Part shown: piece after piece, positions 1-8,562 of the stretch
Layout of the letters: each line of letters starts with the position of its first letter
Numbering within the stretch: position 1 is the first letter of the stretch
NCBI RefSeq assembly: GCF_012928505.1
Contig: NZ_JABBJN010000031.1
Coordinates: 1-64,000, forward strand
Source: Achromobacter sp. Bel
GTDB lineage: Bacteria; Pseudomonadota; Gammaproteobacteria; Burkholderiales; Burkholderiaceae_B
Reading direction: 5' to 3'
Length of the DNA: 64,000 bases
Notes under the pieces: model-generated
Databases searched by the model: none
Told to the model about the DNA's origin: nothing
What the model saw: the letters and a program-made list of their open reading frames with translations, nothing else
Made by a program: the position numbers and the translations under genes

Positions 1-11
1 TCTTCCGATCT
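1..11. other. Residual Illumina adapter at contig edge
   Basis: The first eleven bases read TCTTCCGATCT, which is the 3' end of the Illumina TruSeq adapter (its end is GCTCTTCCGATCT). It sits exactly at base 1, as expected for an untrimmed read end that seeded a contig. These bases should not be treated as genomic. Confidence 0.85.
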
Positions 12-110
12 CGCAGCCGGCGCCGCCAGCGCGGCCGGCATGGCGCCATAGGCGACGCGCACGGCAGGCGCCGCCGCGCCGCGCGGCGCATAGGAAGGAG
101 AGGTCGCCAC
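12..110 (-). CDS. Possible 5' fragment of a gene downstream of the DUF4198 gene
   Basis: On the minus strand a GTG at 110-108 opens a frame that stays open for 33 codons, until the adapter sequence ends the contig. Third codon positions are mostly G or C, as in real genes of this window. The predicted peptide is rich in alanine and proline and was not recognised. It follows the DUF4198 stop by about 14 bases, so it would be the next gene of the PepSY/DUF2271/DUF4198 operon. In related operons that place is often taken by an ApbE-type FAD:protein FMN transferase, but nothing visible in 33 residues proves this. The ribosome binding site is weak. Confidence 0.3.
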
Positions 111-124
111 GCGCCTGCTGCCGC

Positions 125-925
125 TTAGGGCTGCAGCACTTCGACGGTGCCGGCGTACGACAGGCGGCGCTTCTTGGCTTGCGGCACGGTGACCTTGGCG
201 TCTTCCATGCCGGCTTCGATCCAGTACAGGCCCGGTTGCGCCCACTTCACGGAGAACTTGCCGTCCTTGTCCGTCTTCAGCTTGATTTCGCCGATCTTGT
301 CGCGATAGCGGCTGCCGCCGGGCACGACGTTCACGTCCAGTTCCGCAGCGGGCTTGCCGTCCACCAGCATCTGGAAGGTGGCTTCCTCGCCCGTGAACAG
401 GTCGTTGGGGTGCGTGACGGGCGCCAGTTCCAGGCCGCGGCCCACCGCTTTGACGGCGGTGGGCTTGCCCGCGGTCACGAAGGTCTCGACACGGCCCAGG
501 CTCTGCGAGACTTCCAGCTCCTGCGCGTTGGCGGGCACGGCCTGGGCCATGCCTTCCACCTTGCCGAAGTAGCGCTTGTTCTTGCCGTCTTCCTTCCAGC
601 GCGCGAACACGCCGTCGTTCACGACCGCCACACGGTAGGTGCCGCTTTGCTTTAACTGCAGGTCGAAGGTGCTGCGCAGCTTGCCGCGGTTCAGGTTTTC
701 GGCTTCGGCGGCATTGCCGTCCGGGGCGACGATGGCCAGCCCGTCCAGGCGCAGCGGCGCGTGGTTGAAATAGAACTTGTCGTTGCCCACGGCCGCATCG
801 ACCGTGATCCAGCTGTCGGTGCCCGACAGCACGGTGGAGGACGGCACGATCCAGACGTCGTGCGCGTGCGAGGCAAAGGGCAGGCACAGCGCCAGGGCAG
901 CGGCCAGTTTGGCGGCGGATTTCAT
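125..925 (-). CDS. DUF4198 domain-containing periplasmic protein
   Basis: Predicted 266-residue exported protein. A signal peptide (MKSAAKLAAALALCLPFASHA) precedes a mature start HDVWIVPS, typical of DUF4198 proteins, whose N-terminal histidine may bind metal. The rest looks like beta-sandwich sequence, with a late region (about 180-245) resembling a carboxypeptidase-regulatory-like domain. An upstream in-frame ATG at 958 exists, but the ATG at 925 has a good ribosome binding site (AGGAG, 8 bases upstream) and begins directly with the signal peptide. It lies 32 bases after the DUF2271 gene and probably shares its Fur-controlled transcript. A role in metal handling is inferred from family and context only. 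Confidence 0.8.
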   Translation of the reverse strand: MKSAAKLAAALALCLPFASHAHDVWIVPSSTVLSGTDSWITVDAAVGNDKFYFNHAPLRLDGLAIVAPDGNAAEAENLNRGKLRSTFDLQLKQSGTYRVAVVNDGVFARWKEDGKNKRYFGKVEGMAQAVPANAQELEVSQSLGRVETFVTAGKPTAVKAVGRGLELAPVTHPNDLFTGEEATFQMLVDGKPAAELDVNVVPGGSRYRDKIGEIKLKTDKDGKFSVKWAQPGLYWIEAGMEDAKVTVPQAKKRRLSYAGTVEVLQP

Positions 926-957
926 GGTTGCGCTCCTAGAAGGCGATTCGATGGGCA

Positions 958-1473
958 TCAGGGTTTCAGGTCGAGCGCGATGGCGCCCAGTTCATGTTCG
1001 CCGCGCGCCGTCAACTGCTCGGCTTTCTGCGGGGGCCACTGGAAGGGGATGCGCAGCAGTTCGCGGCCGCCGACTTCGCGGGCGGCTTCGACCACCACGG
1101 CGTACTGGCCGGGCTTGAGCGTGGACAGGGGCTTGCTGGCCGCGTCGAACCTCAGCGCATGCTTGCCCACGGGCTTGGTCGCGCCGCTGACGCCGTCCAC
1201 CGGAAACTGCTGGTTGCGGCCGCTGCGGCGCCACCATTGGCGCATGTCCTTCAGCCACTCGGTGCCTTCGTTGTTCTTCTTGGCCACGTCGTACCAGACA
1301 GCCAGATCGGCAGCGACGCTCTGGTCGGGGTTTTCGATCCAGATCGCCACATAAGGGCGGTGGTACTCGGCCACGTCCAGGCGCGGCACCTCGATATTCA
1401 GGCCGATATCGGCCGCTTGGGCCGTTCGGGCGATCATGCCGGCCAAGAGGGCCGGCAAGAGCAATTTGCGCAT
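958..1473 (-). CDS. DUF2271 domain-containing periplasmic protein
   Basis: Predicted 171-residue secreted protein with a signal peptide (MRKLLLPALLAGMIARTAQA) and a DUF2271 domain across most of the mature chain, including the segment RPYVAIWIENPD. The start at 1473 is chosen because GGAGA lies 7 bases upstream; a TTG further upstream (1485) is less likely. DUF2271 proteins usually sit next to PepSY membrane proteins and DUF4198 proteins, exactly as here. Their biochemical function is not established; an auxiliary role in periplasmic electron transfer or iron reduction is an inference. Confidence 0.8.
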   Translation of the reverse strand: MRKLLLPALLAGMIARTAQAADIGLNIEVPRLDVAEYHRPYVAIWIENPDQSVAADLAVWYDVAKKNNEGTEWLKDMRQWWRRSGRNQQFPVDGVSGATKPVGKHALRFDAASKPLSTLKPGQYAVVVEAAREVGGRELLRIPFQWPPQKAEQLTARGEHELGAIALDLKP

Positions 1474-1502
1474 GGAATTCTCCAAGGGGCGGCTCGATGG
1501 AA

Positions 1503-2129
1503 TCAGTGGATGAAGAGCAGGGCCAGGACCACGGGGATCACTACGCCCAGCCCCACCATGGGCCAGGTCGCGCTGCGGTTGCCGGCGTGCATCTTCAGCA
1601 GCACCAGCCCGGTCAGCGAAAAGACCAGACAGGCGACGGCGAAAATGTCCAGGAACCAGCTCCAGGCCAGGCCGGTGTTGCGGCCCTTGTGCAAGTCGTT
1701 CAGATACGAGATCCAGCCGCGGTCGGTGCGTTCGTATTCCACGTCGCCGCTGGCAAGGTCAATGGACAGCCAGGCGTCGCCGCCGGCGCGCGGCAGCGAC
1801 AAATACACCTCGTCGGCGGACCATTCTGCGGTTTTGCCGGCGGTGGCGGCGTCCAGCGATTCATCCAGCCATTGCGCCACGGGGGCGGGCAAGGGGGCTT
1901 TCTTCTGCCCGGCGGGCGCCGACAATTGCTTCAGCACGGGCTCGGGCAATTGCGCCTGCCGGCTGGTCACCACCGCTTTCGATTCGATGTGCGAGGCGTT
2001 GTTCAGCGTCAATCCGGTGATGGCGAACAGCAGCATCCCCAGCAGGCAGAGCGCCGAGCTGATCCAGTGCCATTGATGCAGCGTTTTGAGCCAATAGGCC
2101 CGGCGCCGCGGAGCGGGTTGACTGTCCAT
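1503..2129 (-). CDS. PepSY-associated TM helix protein (small PiuB/FoxB-type)
   Basis: Predicted 208-residue inner-membrane protein. A hydrophobic helix at about 22-42 is preceded by a His-containing segment (LHQWHWISS), followed by a periplasmic PepSY-like region (about 45-145) and two further helices near 150-178 and 187-207. Larger PepSY-TM proteins such as FoxB act as periplasmic ferric-siderophore reductases; this is a short member. It is the first gene of the operon with DUF2271 and DUF4198 proteins, and a Fur-like box lies 37 bases upstream. A role in iron reduction fits but is inferred. No strong Shine-Dalgarno sequence is seen before the ATG. Confidence 0.75.
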   Translation of the reverse strand: MDSQPAPRRRAYWLKTLHQWHWISSALCLLGMLLFAITGLTLNNASHIESKAVVTSRQAQLPEPVLKQLSAPAGQKKAPLPAPVAQWLDESLDAATAGKTAEWSADEVYLSLPRAGGDAWLSIDLASGDVEYERTDRGWISYLNDLHKGRNTGLAWSWFLDIFAVACLVFSLTGLVLLKMHAGNRSATWPMVGLGVVIPVVLALLFIH

Positions 2130-2165
2130 GAGGGATTCGATTTGAAGGCGCGGATTCTAACATTT

Positions 2166-2184
2166 AATGAGAATTACTCTTATA
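2166..2184 (-). promoter_or_regulatory. Putative Fur box upstream of the PepSY operon
   Basis: AATGAGAATTACTCTTATA matches 16 of 19 positions of the common proteobacterial Fur box form AATGAGAATTATTCTCATT. It lies in the AT-rich centre of the divergent region between the PepSY gene (start 2129) and the HdeD-like gene (start 2319). A -10-like TAGAAT on the minus strand lies between the box and the PepSY gene. Confidence 0.65.
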
Positions 2185-2318
2185 AAACGCCGGGCTTGGC
2201 GAAGACGGAAATTTCAATCCGTTTCGGCGTGCGGCGCCGGGCGGCCACCCAACAGCGTGGCGGCGGTGGTCTCGCGGGGATAAGATAGGCCACCCGTTAC
2301 CAACACCGGAGGTGCGTC

Positions 2319-2870
2319 ATGCTTGAACCGCAATGGGGGGATATCGGTCGTCATTGGGGGTGGGTCGCCTTGCGCGGCGTCGTCGCCATTCTGTTCGGAT
2401 TGATGGCCTTGTTCATGCCGGCGATCACCCTGTCGGCCCTGGTGCTGGTCTGGGGGGCGTTCGCGCTGGTGGATGGCGTGCTGGCCTTGATCGCCGGCGT
2501 GCGTATCCGCGACAACGGCAAACCGCTGTGGGCGCTGATCATCGTCGGCCTGCTGGGCGTGGCGGCGGGCATCGTGACCTTCCTGTGGCCGGGGCTGACG
2601 GCCTTGCTATTGCTTTACATCATCGCGTTCTGGGCGATTGCGGCCGGCGTGTTCCAGGTCATCGCGGCCATCCGCTTTCGCAAGGAAATCCGCAACGAGT
2701 GGCTGCTGGGCCTGTCGGGCGTCGTGTCCATCCTGTTCGGCGCCATGCTGGTCGTGCAGCCTGGCGCGGGCGCGCTGGCGCTGGTGTGGGTGATCGGCAT
2801 CTACGCCATGTTCTTTGGCATACTGCTGCTGGTCTTTTCCCTGCGACTCAAACAACACCGCGCCCCGTAG
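2319..2870 (+). CDS. HdeD family (DUF308) membrane protein
   Basis: Predicted 183-residue inner-membrane protein with six hydrophobic segments in three similar pairs, the pattern of DUF308/HdeD proteins. HdeD in Escherichia coli contributes to acid resistance at high cell density; the role here is not shown. The start has a strong GGAGGT ribosome binding site. It is followed after 11 bases by crcB, so the two are probably co-transcribed. Confidence 0.85.
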   Translation: MLEPQWGDIGRHWGWVALRGVVAILFGLMALFMPAITLSALVLVWGAFALVDGVLALIAGVRIRDNGKPLWALIIVGLLGVAAGIVTFLWPGLTALLLLYIIAFWAIAAGVFQVIAAIRFRKEIRNEWLLGLSGVVSILFGAMLVVQPGAGALALVWVIGIYAMFFGILLLVFSLRLKQHRAP

Positions 2871-2881
2871 TGCCGCGCCCC

Positions 2882-3280
2882 ATGACCATGTCCGCCTACC
2901 AAACCCTGATTCCCCTGAATTTTCTTGCCGTGGGCCTGGGTGCCATCCTGGGTGCCTGGACGCGGTGGCTGGTCAGCCTGTGGCTGAATGTCGAGTCCTG
3001 GCCTTGGGGCACGTTCGCCGTCAACTTGGCAGGCGGGTATCTGGTGGGGCTGGCGCTGGCGATGGTGGCGGGGCATCCCGAATGGCCGGCCTGGGTGCGA
3101 TTGGGCGCCATCACAGGTTTCATGGGCGGCCTGACCACGTTTTCGACGTTCTCGGCCGAAACCGTGGCCATGCTCGAGCGCGGCGCGTACGGCGGCGCGC
3201 TGGGCTATGCGGGGCTGAGTCTGGCGGGATCGTTGGCCCTCACGGCCGCTGGCATCGCCACGGCGCACCTGCTGCGCTAA
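2882..3280 (+). CDS. crcB: Fluoride channel protein CrcB (Fluc)
   Basis: Predicted 132-residue inner-membrane protein of the CrcB/Fluc family, which exports fluoride as a dual-topology dimer. It has four hydrophobic segments, an early GAxxR-type motif (GAILGAWTRW), the conserved asparagine in AVNLAGG and the signature GLTTFSTFSAE. Start is ATG 2882, with a second ATG two codons later. No fluoride riboswitch can precede it directly because the HdeD-like gene ends 11 bases upstream. Confidence 0.93.
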   Translation: MTMSAYQTLIPLNFLAVGLGAILGAWTRWLVSLWLNVESWPWGTFAVNLAGGYLVGLALAMVAGHPEWPAWVRLGAITGFMGGLTTFSTFSAETVAMLERGAYGGALGYAGLSLAGSLALTAAGIATAHLLR

Positions 3281-3344
3281 GTGCCACCTGGATCGTGGCG
3301 CGCGACCCGCCGCGTCGCCGGGCCAACCCGCGCGCAATCCACGC

Positions 3345-4691
3345 TCAATCCGCGATCAGGTCCGTGGCCAGGTCTGCGCGCGGATTCAGGACGCGGGCGG
3401 CCTGCAGGCCGCTTTGCACCGCGCCTTCCAGGACTCCGGGGTAGCCCGTGTCGGTCCAATCGCCAGCCAGCGCCAAGGTAGGCCAAGGCGTGGAATTCAG
3501 CGGCCGCGTCAGGCCCGGCACTGCCGCGAAGGTGGCGCGCTTTTCAATCAGCAGTTCGGACGCGGCCACTTCCGGCATGGCGGGCAGGCGCGCGGGATGG
3601 CGCGCCGCCTGCTCGGCCACCTGGTCGATCAGGGCTTCGACCACCTGATGGCGGTTGCGCTCCGCGATGCTCGTGGCGGCGCTGGCCACCACGGCCAGTT
3701 CGCCCGCCTTGGTGTCGCCCGCCAATTGCGCACGGTCGAACAGCCATTGCCCGACGTGGCCGCGCGCGGCTTCCTCGCGCAGCATCATCATGGGTTCGGG
3801 CAAGCGCCACGGTTCCGCCAAGCGCAGATTCAACGTGGCGATGGGCAGATAGGTGAATGCCTTCAGCGCGTTCAGCAAGCCGGTGGCGCCGGCCTGCCGC
3901 AGGGGCGCGTCCAGCAGGCGCGCCGCGAACGCGGGCGGCACCGCCAGCACGGCGGCATCGAAGCGTTCCTGATTGACGACGATGCCGTCGTCGGAGGGGT
4001 CCAGTTGGCGCACGGTGCTGCCGTAGCGCATCGTGACCTGGCGCGCCGCGGCATCTGGCCACAAGGCGGACAGGTCGGTGCAGGGTAGCAGCAGGTCGCT
4101 GTCTTCGCGGGTGCCGGCCAGGCTGTCGCGCAGCACGCGGGCAAACAGCGCCGCGCTGGCCGTGGCGGCGGGCGTGTTCAGCGCGGCCAGGCACAGGGGT
4201 TGCCAGACCTGGCGGATCAGCGCGTCTGACTGCGCGTGGTAATGCAGCAGGTGCTGCACCGTCCAGTCGCGCGGCGGCATCCACGACATGGCCTTCAGGC
4301 CGCGCATCAGCCGCAACGAGGCAAAACGGTCGGCCCAGGACAGGCCGCGCGCCCGCAGGATCGCGATCGCCATGTGCAGCGGGGCGGGCAGGCGTGGCGC
4401 GGACAGGTGGAAACGGCCGTCCAGGGTAGTCAGGCGAAGCGGCCGGCGCATCAGCAGGGCGTCGGGATTGCGGCCTACCCGGCGCATTAGCGCCAGCGTC
4501 TGCTTATAGGCGCCCGACAGCAGATGCTGGCCATTGTCCAGCGGCGCGTCGAAATCACCGTGGAACACGCGGCGGGCACGGCCGCCGGGCGTATGGCCTG
4601 CTTCGAACACGGTGACTTTGGCGCCGGCTTCACGCAGGGCGACGCTGGCCGCCAACCCCGCCCAGCCCGCGCCGATGACCGCCGCCTTCAC
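3345..4691 (-). CDS. hpnE: Hydroxysqualene dehydroxylase HpnE
   Basis: Predicted 448-residue FAD-dependent amine-oxidase-fold enzyme that reduces hydroxysqualene to squalene, the last step of the HpnCDE route. The N-terminal dinucleotide-binding motif is GAGWAGLAAS, followed by an acidic strand end (VFEAG) and PGGRAR, typical of phytoene desaturase-like enzymes; a C-terminal FAD motif lies near ALAGDWTDTGYPG. The start is taken as GTG 4691, whose GTGA overlaps the hpnD stop, indicating translational coupling. A longer frame to 4751 would run inside hpnD and is unlikely. Confidence 0.92.
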   Translation of the reverse strand: MKAAVIGAGWAGLAASVALREAGAKVTVFEAGHTPGGRARRVFHGDFDAPLDNGQHLLSGAYKQTLALMRRVGRNPDALLMRRPLRLTTLDGRFHLSAPRLPAPLHMAIAILRARGLSWADRFASLRLMRGLKAMSWMPPRDWTVQHLLHYHAQSDALIRQVWQPLCLAALNTPAATASAALFARVLRDSLAGTREDSDLLLPCTDLSALWPDAAARQVTMRYGSTVRQLDPSDDGIVVNQERFDAAVLAVPPAFAARLLDAPLRQAGATGLLNALKAFTYLPIATLNLRLAEPWRLPEPMMMLREEAARGHVGQWLFDRAQLAGDTKAGELAVVASAATSIAERNRHQVVEALIDQVAEQAARHPARLPAMPEVAASELLIEKRATFAAVPGLTRPLNSTPWPTLALAGDWTDTGYPGVLEGAVQSGLQAARVLNPRADLATDLIAD

Positions 4692-5551
4692 CGTGCCAAC
4701 CGGCGGACCAGTCCGCGTCCGCCGCCCACCCAGGTTTTCCATGCCAACCACAGCTTGCGCAGCGGCGTCAGCGAAATGCGCTGGTGCAGCACCTGCCAGT
4801 TGTCGCGTTCGATCTCGTCAAGCAGCGCATGATAAATGGCGGCCATCATCAGCCCCGGGCGTTGCGAACGGCGGTCGGCCTCGGGCAGATTGCTCATCGC
4901 TTCCCGGTAGAGTTCGCGGGCACGGTCAGCCTGGAACTTCATCAGGGCGGTGAAACGGTCCGAATATTCGCCATTCAGGATGTCCGAGGCCTTGACCTCG
5001 AATTGCTGCATCTCGTTGACGGGGATGTAGATACGGCCGCGGCGCGCGTCGTCGCCCACATCCCGGATGATGTTGGTCATCTGGAACGCCAGACCCAATT
5101 TCTCGGCATAGACCAGCGTCTTGGGATCGCTATAGCCGAAGACGCCCGCGGACAGTTCGCCCACGACGCCGGCGGCGTGCCAGCAGTATTTGCGCAGGCC
5201 TGGCCAATCCAGGTAGCGGGTCTGGTCCAGGTCCATCTCCATGCCGTCGACCACGGCCAGCAGGCGCTCGCGGGTGATTGAACAGCTTTGCAGATGCGGT
5301 TGCAGCGCCCGCGTCACGGGGTGGTCCGGCTTGCCGTCGAACATCTGGTCGACCTGCGTGCGCCACCAGGCCAGCTTGACGCGGGCCAGCGACGGGTCGG
5401 TGCATTCGTCGACCACGTCGTCCACTTCGCGGCAGTACGCGTAAAGCGCGGTGATCGCGCGGCGGCGTTCAGGCGGCAGGAACAGGAAAGAATAGTAGAA
5501 GCTGGAACCGCTCTTGGCGGCTTTCTCCTGGCAATATTCGTCAGGGGTCAT
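4688..5551 (-). CDS. hpnD: Presqualene diphosphate synthase HpnD
   Basis: Predicted 287-residue all-helical prenyl transferase that condenses two farnesyl diphosphates to presqualene diphosphate. Both aspartate-rich substrate and Mg2+ motifs are present (DDVVDE near residue 43 and DVGDD near 164), with the family segment AFQMTNIIRD. It lies 16 bases after hpnC and overlaps hpnE by four bases, so hpnCDE is a compact operon. Confidence 0.95.
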   Translation of the reverse strand: MTPDEYCQEKAAKSGSSFYYSFLFLPPERRRAITALYAYCREVDDVVDECTDPSLARVKLAWWRTQVDQMFDGKPDHPVTRALQPHLQSCSITRERLLAVVDGMEMDLDQTRYLDWPGLRKYCWHAAGVVGELSAGVFGYSDPKTLVYAEKLGLAFQMTNIIRDVGDDARRGRIYIPVNEMQQFEVKASDILNGEYSDRFTALMKFQADRARELYREAMSNLPEADRRSQRPGLMMAAIYHALLDEIERDNWQVLHQRISLTPLRKLWLAWKTWVGGGRGLVRRLAR

Positions 5552-5567
5552 AGATAGGCAGGGCCTG

Positions 5568-6398
5568 TTACTTGATAGAGCGCCACAGCATGATGGCCCA
5601 GTCTTTGGCGCCCAATTCGGGGCGATTCATGAATACATCGTAGCCGCTCGCCTCGATACGCTCCAGCACGCGCAGCCCGCCTTGCACCACCAGGCGCAGC
5701 TCCAGGCCGATGCGGCCCGGCAGGCGGCGCGCCAGCGGAGCGCCGAAGTGTAGCAGCGCCCGCGTGCGTTCGACCTGGAAGGCCATCAGTTCGCGCCAGG
5801 CGGGCGTCAGGCGGCAGGCGGCCAGGTCGTCTTCCGAGACGCCATGGCGGCGCAGGTCTTCCTGCGGCAGATAGACACGGTGCTTGTGCCAATCCATGCG
5901 CACATCCTGCCAGAAGTTCACCAATTGCAGCCCCGAGCAGATGGCGTCGCTTTCAGCCGTGTCCTGTGGGGAGGTGGCGTCGAACAGGTGCAGCATCAGC
6001 CGGCCGACCGGGTTTGCCGAGCGCGTGCAGTAGTCGGCCAGCGCAGCGTAGTCTTCATAGCGTTTGACGGTGATGTCCTGCTCGAAGGCGGACAACAGGT
6101 CGAAAAACGGCGTGATCGGCAACTGATGCCGGGCGATGGTCTTGGCCAGCGGCGTGAAGATGTCGGCCAGCGGCGGCAGGCCGGGCGGGGGCGTCGTGCC
6201 GGGTTCGGCGCCGATGCGGTGCAGTTCGGTACGAAACGCCGCCAACTGGGCCAGGCGTTCTTCGTCGGTGGCGCTACCTTCATCGGCGATGTCGTCCGCG
6301 GCGCGGGCGAACCGGTAGATATCGGTCACGGCGCCACGCAGCTGGCGCGGCAGCAGCACCGAGGCGACGGGAAAGTTCTCGTAGTGATCGATAGACAT
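5568..6398 (-). CDS. hpnC: Squalene synthase-like HpnC (hydroxysqualene synthase)
   Basis: Predicted 276-residue trans-isoprenyl diphosphate synthase-like protein that converts presqualene diphosphate to hydroxysqualene. The first aspartate motif is DDIADE; the second is degenerate but present around NFWQDVRMD. The start MSIDHYENFPVAS is typical of HpnC, so ATG 6398 is chosen over the upstream in-frame start. It is the first gene of hpnCDE. No squalene-hopene cyclase is in the window, so the fate of squalene (hopanoids or other) cannot be told. Confidence 0.92.
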   Translation of the reverse strand: MSIDHYENFPVASVLLPRQLRGAVTDIYRFARAADDIADEGSATDEERLAQLAAFRTELHRIGAEPGTTPPPGLPPLADIFTPLAKTIARHQLPITPFFDLLSAFEQDITVKRYEDYAALADYCTRSANPVGRLMLHLFDATSPQDTAESDAICSGLQLVNFWQDVRMDWHKHRVYLPQEDLRRHGVSEDDLAACRLTPAWRELMAFQVERTRALLHFGAPLARRLPGRIGLELRLVVQGGLRVLERIEASGYDVFMNRPELGAKDWAIMLWRSIK

Positions 6399-6528
6399 AA
6401 TTAGCAGCTCGGGCGGGGTCTCCGGGGACCCTGTCCGCACCATTTTAGAGTAGTCGTTTCTTCAAGGCACGATGACGCCCGGCAGGGACGGCGATCAGTT
6501 AGACTTAAGCGCCACAGGATCTCACACC

Positions 6529-7656
6529 ATGCCGCGCCCAATTTCCGCCACCGTCTCCGTTTCTGCCCTTGCGCACAATCTTGCCGCTGTGCGCCACCAC
6601 CTTGAACAGACCGCCGCCGCCGCCTCCGGCGTGCCGCCCTCCATCTGGGCGGTTATCAAGGCCAACGCCTACGGACACGGCATCGAGCAAGCGGTAACGG
6701 GGTTTTCCAAGGCGCAGGGCCTGGCGATGCTGGATCTGGACGAAGCCGTGCGCTGCCGCGAGGCCGGCTGGGGCGGCCCCATCCTCCTGCTCGAGGGCTT
6801 CTTCAACCCGTCGGATCTCGACCTGGTCGACCGCTACCACCTCAGCACCACGGTGCACAACCGCGAACAGCTGGACATGCTGGCCCGCGCGCGTTTTGCC
6901 CGCCGCGTGGACATCATGCTCAAACTCAATAGCGGGATGAACCGGCTGGGCTTCAGCCCGGCCGCCTATCCTGCCGCGCATGAGCGCGCCCTGCTGCTGC
7001 AACAGCAGGGCACGGTAGGCTCGATCGGCAAAATGACCCACTTCGCCTGCGCCGACGGTCCCCAGGGCGTCAATGAGCAACTGGCGGTTTTTAATTCGGT
7101 GACGCATAAGCTGCCGGGGGCGATCAGCGTCTGCAACTCCGCGGCCACGCTGCGTTTCGCCGATATCGCCGTCGGGTCCTCCACCCAGACGCACTGGGTG
7201 CGCCCCGGCATCTGCCTGTACGGCGCGTCGCCGTTCGCCGATGCCGACGCGGCATCGTTCGGCTTGAAGCCGGCCATGTCGCTCAGTTCCGAGATCATCG
7301 CGGTGCAAGAGCTCAAGGCCGGCGATTCGGTCGGCTATGGCGCCATCTTCCGCGCGGAACGCGCCATGCGCATCGGCATCGTCGCCTGCGGCTACGCCGA
7401 CGGCTATCCCCGCCATGCCACCACCGGCACCCCGGTCGTCGTGGCAGGCATCCGAACCCAATTGGTCGGCCGCGTGTCCATGGACATGTTGATCGTCGAC
7501 CTGGACCCCATCCCGGCGGCTGGCGTCGGCGCGCCCGTGACGCTCTGGGGCGAAGACGGACCCTCGGTGGACGAAGTGGCCCAGGCCGCCGGTACGATCG
7601 GCTACGAGCTCCTATGCGCCTTGGCGCCGCGCGTCCCCGTCACCCGGGACGCCTGA
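6529..7656 (+). CDS. alr: Alanine racemase
   Basis: Predicted 375-residue fold-type III PLP enzyme that interconverts L- and D-alanine for peptidoglycan. The PLP lysine is K44 in [10 protein letters not shown] and the second catalytic base is Y270 in SVGYGAIFR; the C-terminal beta domain contains [12 protein letters not shown]. Start ATG 6529 is preceded by AGGAT and gives the family's usual length and N terminus. It is divergent from hpnC with a short shared upstream region. Confidence 0.95.
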   Translation: MPRPISATVSVSALAHNLAAVRHHLEQTAAAASGVPPSIWAVIKANAYGHGIEQAVTGFSKAQGLAMLDLDEAVRCREAGWGGPILLLEGFFNPSDLDLVDRYHLSTTVHNREQLDMLARARFARRVDIMLKLNSGMNRLGFSPAAYPAAHERALLLQQQGTVGSIGKMTHFACADGPQGVNEQLAVFNSVTHKLPGAISVCNSAATLRFADIAVGSSTQTHWVRPGICLYGASPFADADAASFGLKPAMSLSSEIIAVQELKAGDSVGYGAIFRAERAMRIGIVACGYADGYPRHATTGTPVVVAGIRTQLVGRVSMDMLIVDLDPIPAAGVGAPVTLWGEDGPSVDEVAQAAGTIGYELLCALAPRVPVTRDA

Positions 7657-7778
7657 ACGCGCGGATTCCGCGCCCACCGGCTCCGAAAGAGGGCCGCCGT
7701 GCGGGGGGTGTCCGGCGTGCAAGAATTGCTACGCAATTTACAAGACAGCCGACGCCGGATGGTGTCTACTTGGAACAC

Positions 7779-7802
7779 CGGGCGCTCAAGCGCCCGTTTT
7801 TT
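7779..7802 (+). terminator. Intrinsic terminator or attenuator between alr and the SDR gene
   Basis: A perfect inverted repeat CGGGCGCT/AGCGCCCG with a two-base centre is followed by six T residues. It lies about 120 bases after alr and 30 bases before the SDR start. It can end the alr transcript, but its closeness to the next gene also allows an attenuator role. Confidence 0.8.
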
Positions 7803-7831
7803 ACCCAGAAAACACTGCGAGGTTTCCACCC

Positions 7832-8551
7832 ATGAAGGACAAATGCGTGCTCATTACGGGCGCCACCAAAGGCATAGGCTGGGCGCTTACGCAGCGGCTG
7901 TCCGACATGGGCTGTCACGTGGTCGGCATCGCGCGCAACACCACCGACGTCGATTTCCCCGGGTATCTGTATGCCTGTGACCTGGCCGACGCCGGGCGCA
8001 CCGAAGAAGTCCTGCGCGAAATCCGCGACAAATTCCCCGTCGATGCCGTGGTCAATAACGTGGGCATCGCGTCCCCGCAGCCCTTGGGCGAGATCGATCT
8101 GGCCACGCTGTACAACGTGCTGGATTTGAATGTGCGCGTCGCGGTGCAGGTGACGCAGGCTTTCGTCGAATCCATGAAAGTGCGCCGCGCCGGCCGCATC
8201 GTCAACGTGGTCAGCCGTGCCATCTACGGCGGCCTGGACCGCACGGCCTATTCGGCCGCCAAGAACGCGCTGGTCGGCTGCACCCGCACCTGGGCGCTGG
8301 AGCTGGCCGAATACGGCGTCACCGCCAACGCGGTCGCGCCGGGCCCGATTGAAACCGAAATGTTCCGCGCCACGCGCCCGGCGGGCAGCGACGGCGAAAA
8401 GCGCGCGCTGGCCTCGGTGCCCATGAAGCGCCTGGGCACGCCGGCCGAAGTCGCCGCCGCGATTGCCTTCCTGCTGTCGGACGAGGCCGGCTTCATCACC
8501 GGCCAAGTGCTGGGCGTGGATGGCGGGGGCAGCCTGGGCGGGCGTTCTTAG
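7832..8551 (+). CDS. SDR family oxidoreductase (FabG-like)
   Basis: Predicted 239-residue classical short-chain dehydrogenase/reductase. It has the cofactor motif TGATKGIG, the structural motif NNVG, the active-site YSAAK with an upstream serine (VVSRAIYG), and the C-terminal GFITGQVLGVDGGGS typical of FabG-like 3-oxoacyl reductases. Substrate is unknown. It ends 11 bases before the BvgS-like kinase gene and may be co-transcribed with it. Confidence 0.9.
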   Translation: MKDKCVLITGATKGIGWALTQRLSDMGCHVVGIARNTTDVDFPGYLYACDLADAGRTEEVLREIRDKFPVDAVVNNVGIASPQPLGEIDLATLYNVLDLNVRVAVQVTQAFVESMKVRRAGRIVNVVSRAIYGGLDRTAYSAAKNALVGCTRTWALELAEYGVTANAVAPGPIETEMFRATRPAGSDGEKRALASVPMKRLGTPAEVAAAIAFLLSDEAGFITGQVLGVDGGGSLGGRS

Positions 8552-8562
8552 CGCGCAAGGGA

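Noticed and set aside
2333-2881. Upstream extension of crcB through the HdeD-like gene
   Set aside because: The extension is the out-of-frame shadow of the HdeD-like gene; CrcB begins at 2882.
2871-2881. Fluoride riboswitch before crcB
   Set aside because: Only 11 bases separate the genes, too short for the motif.
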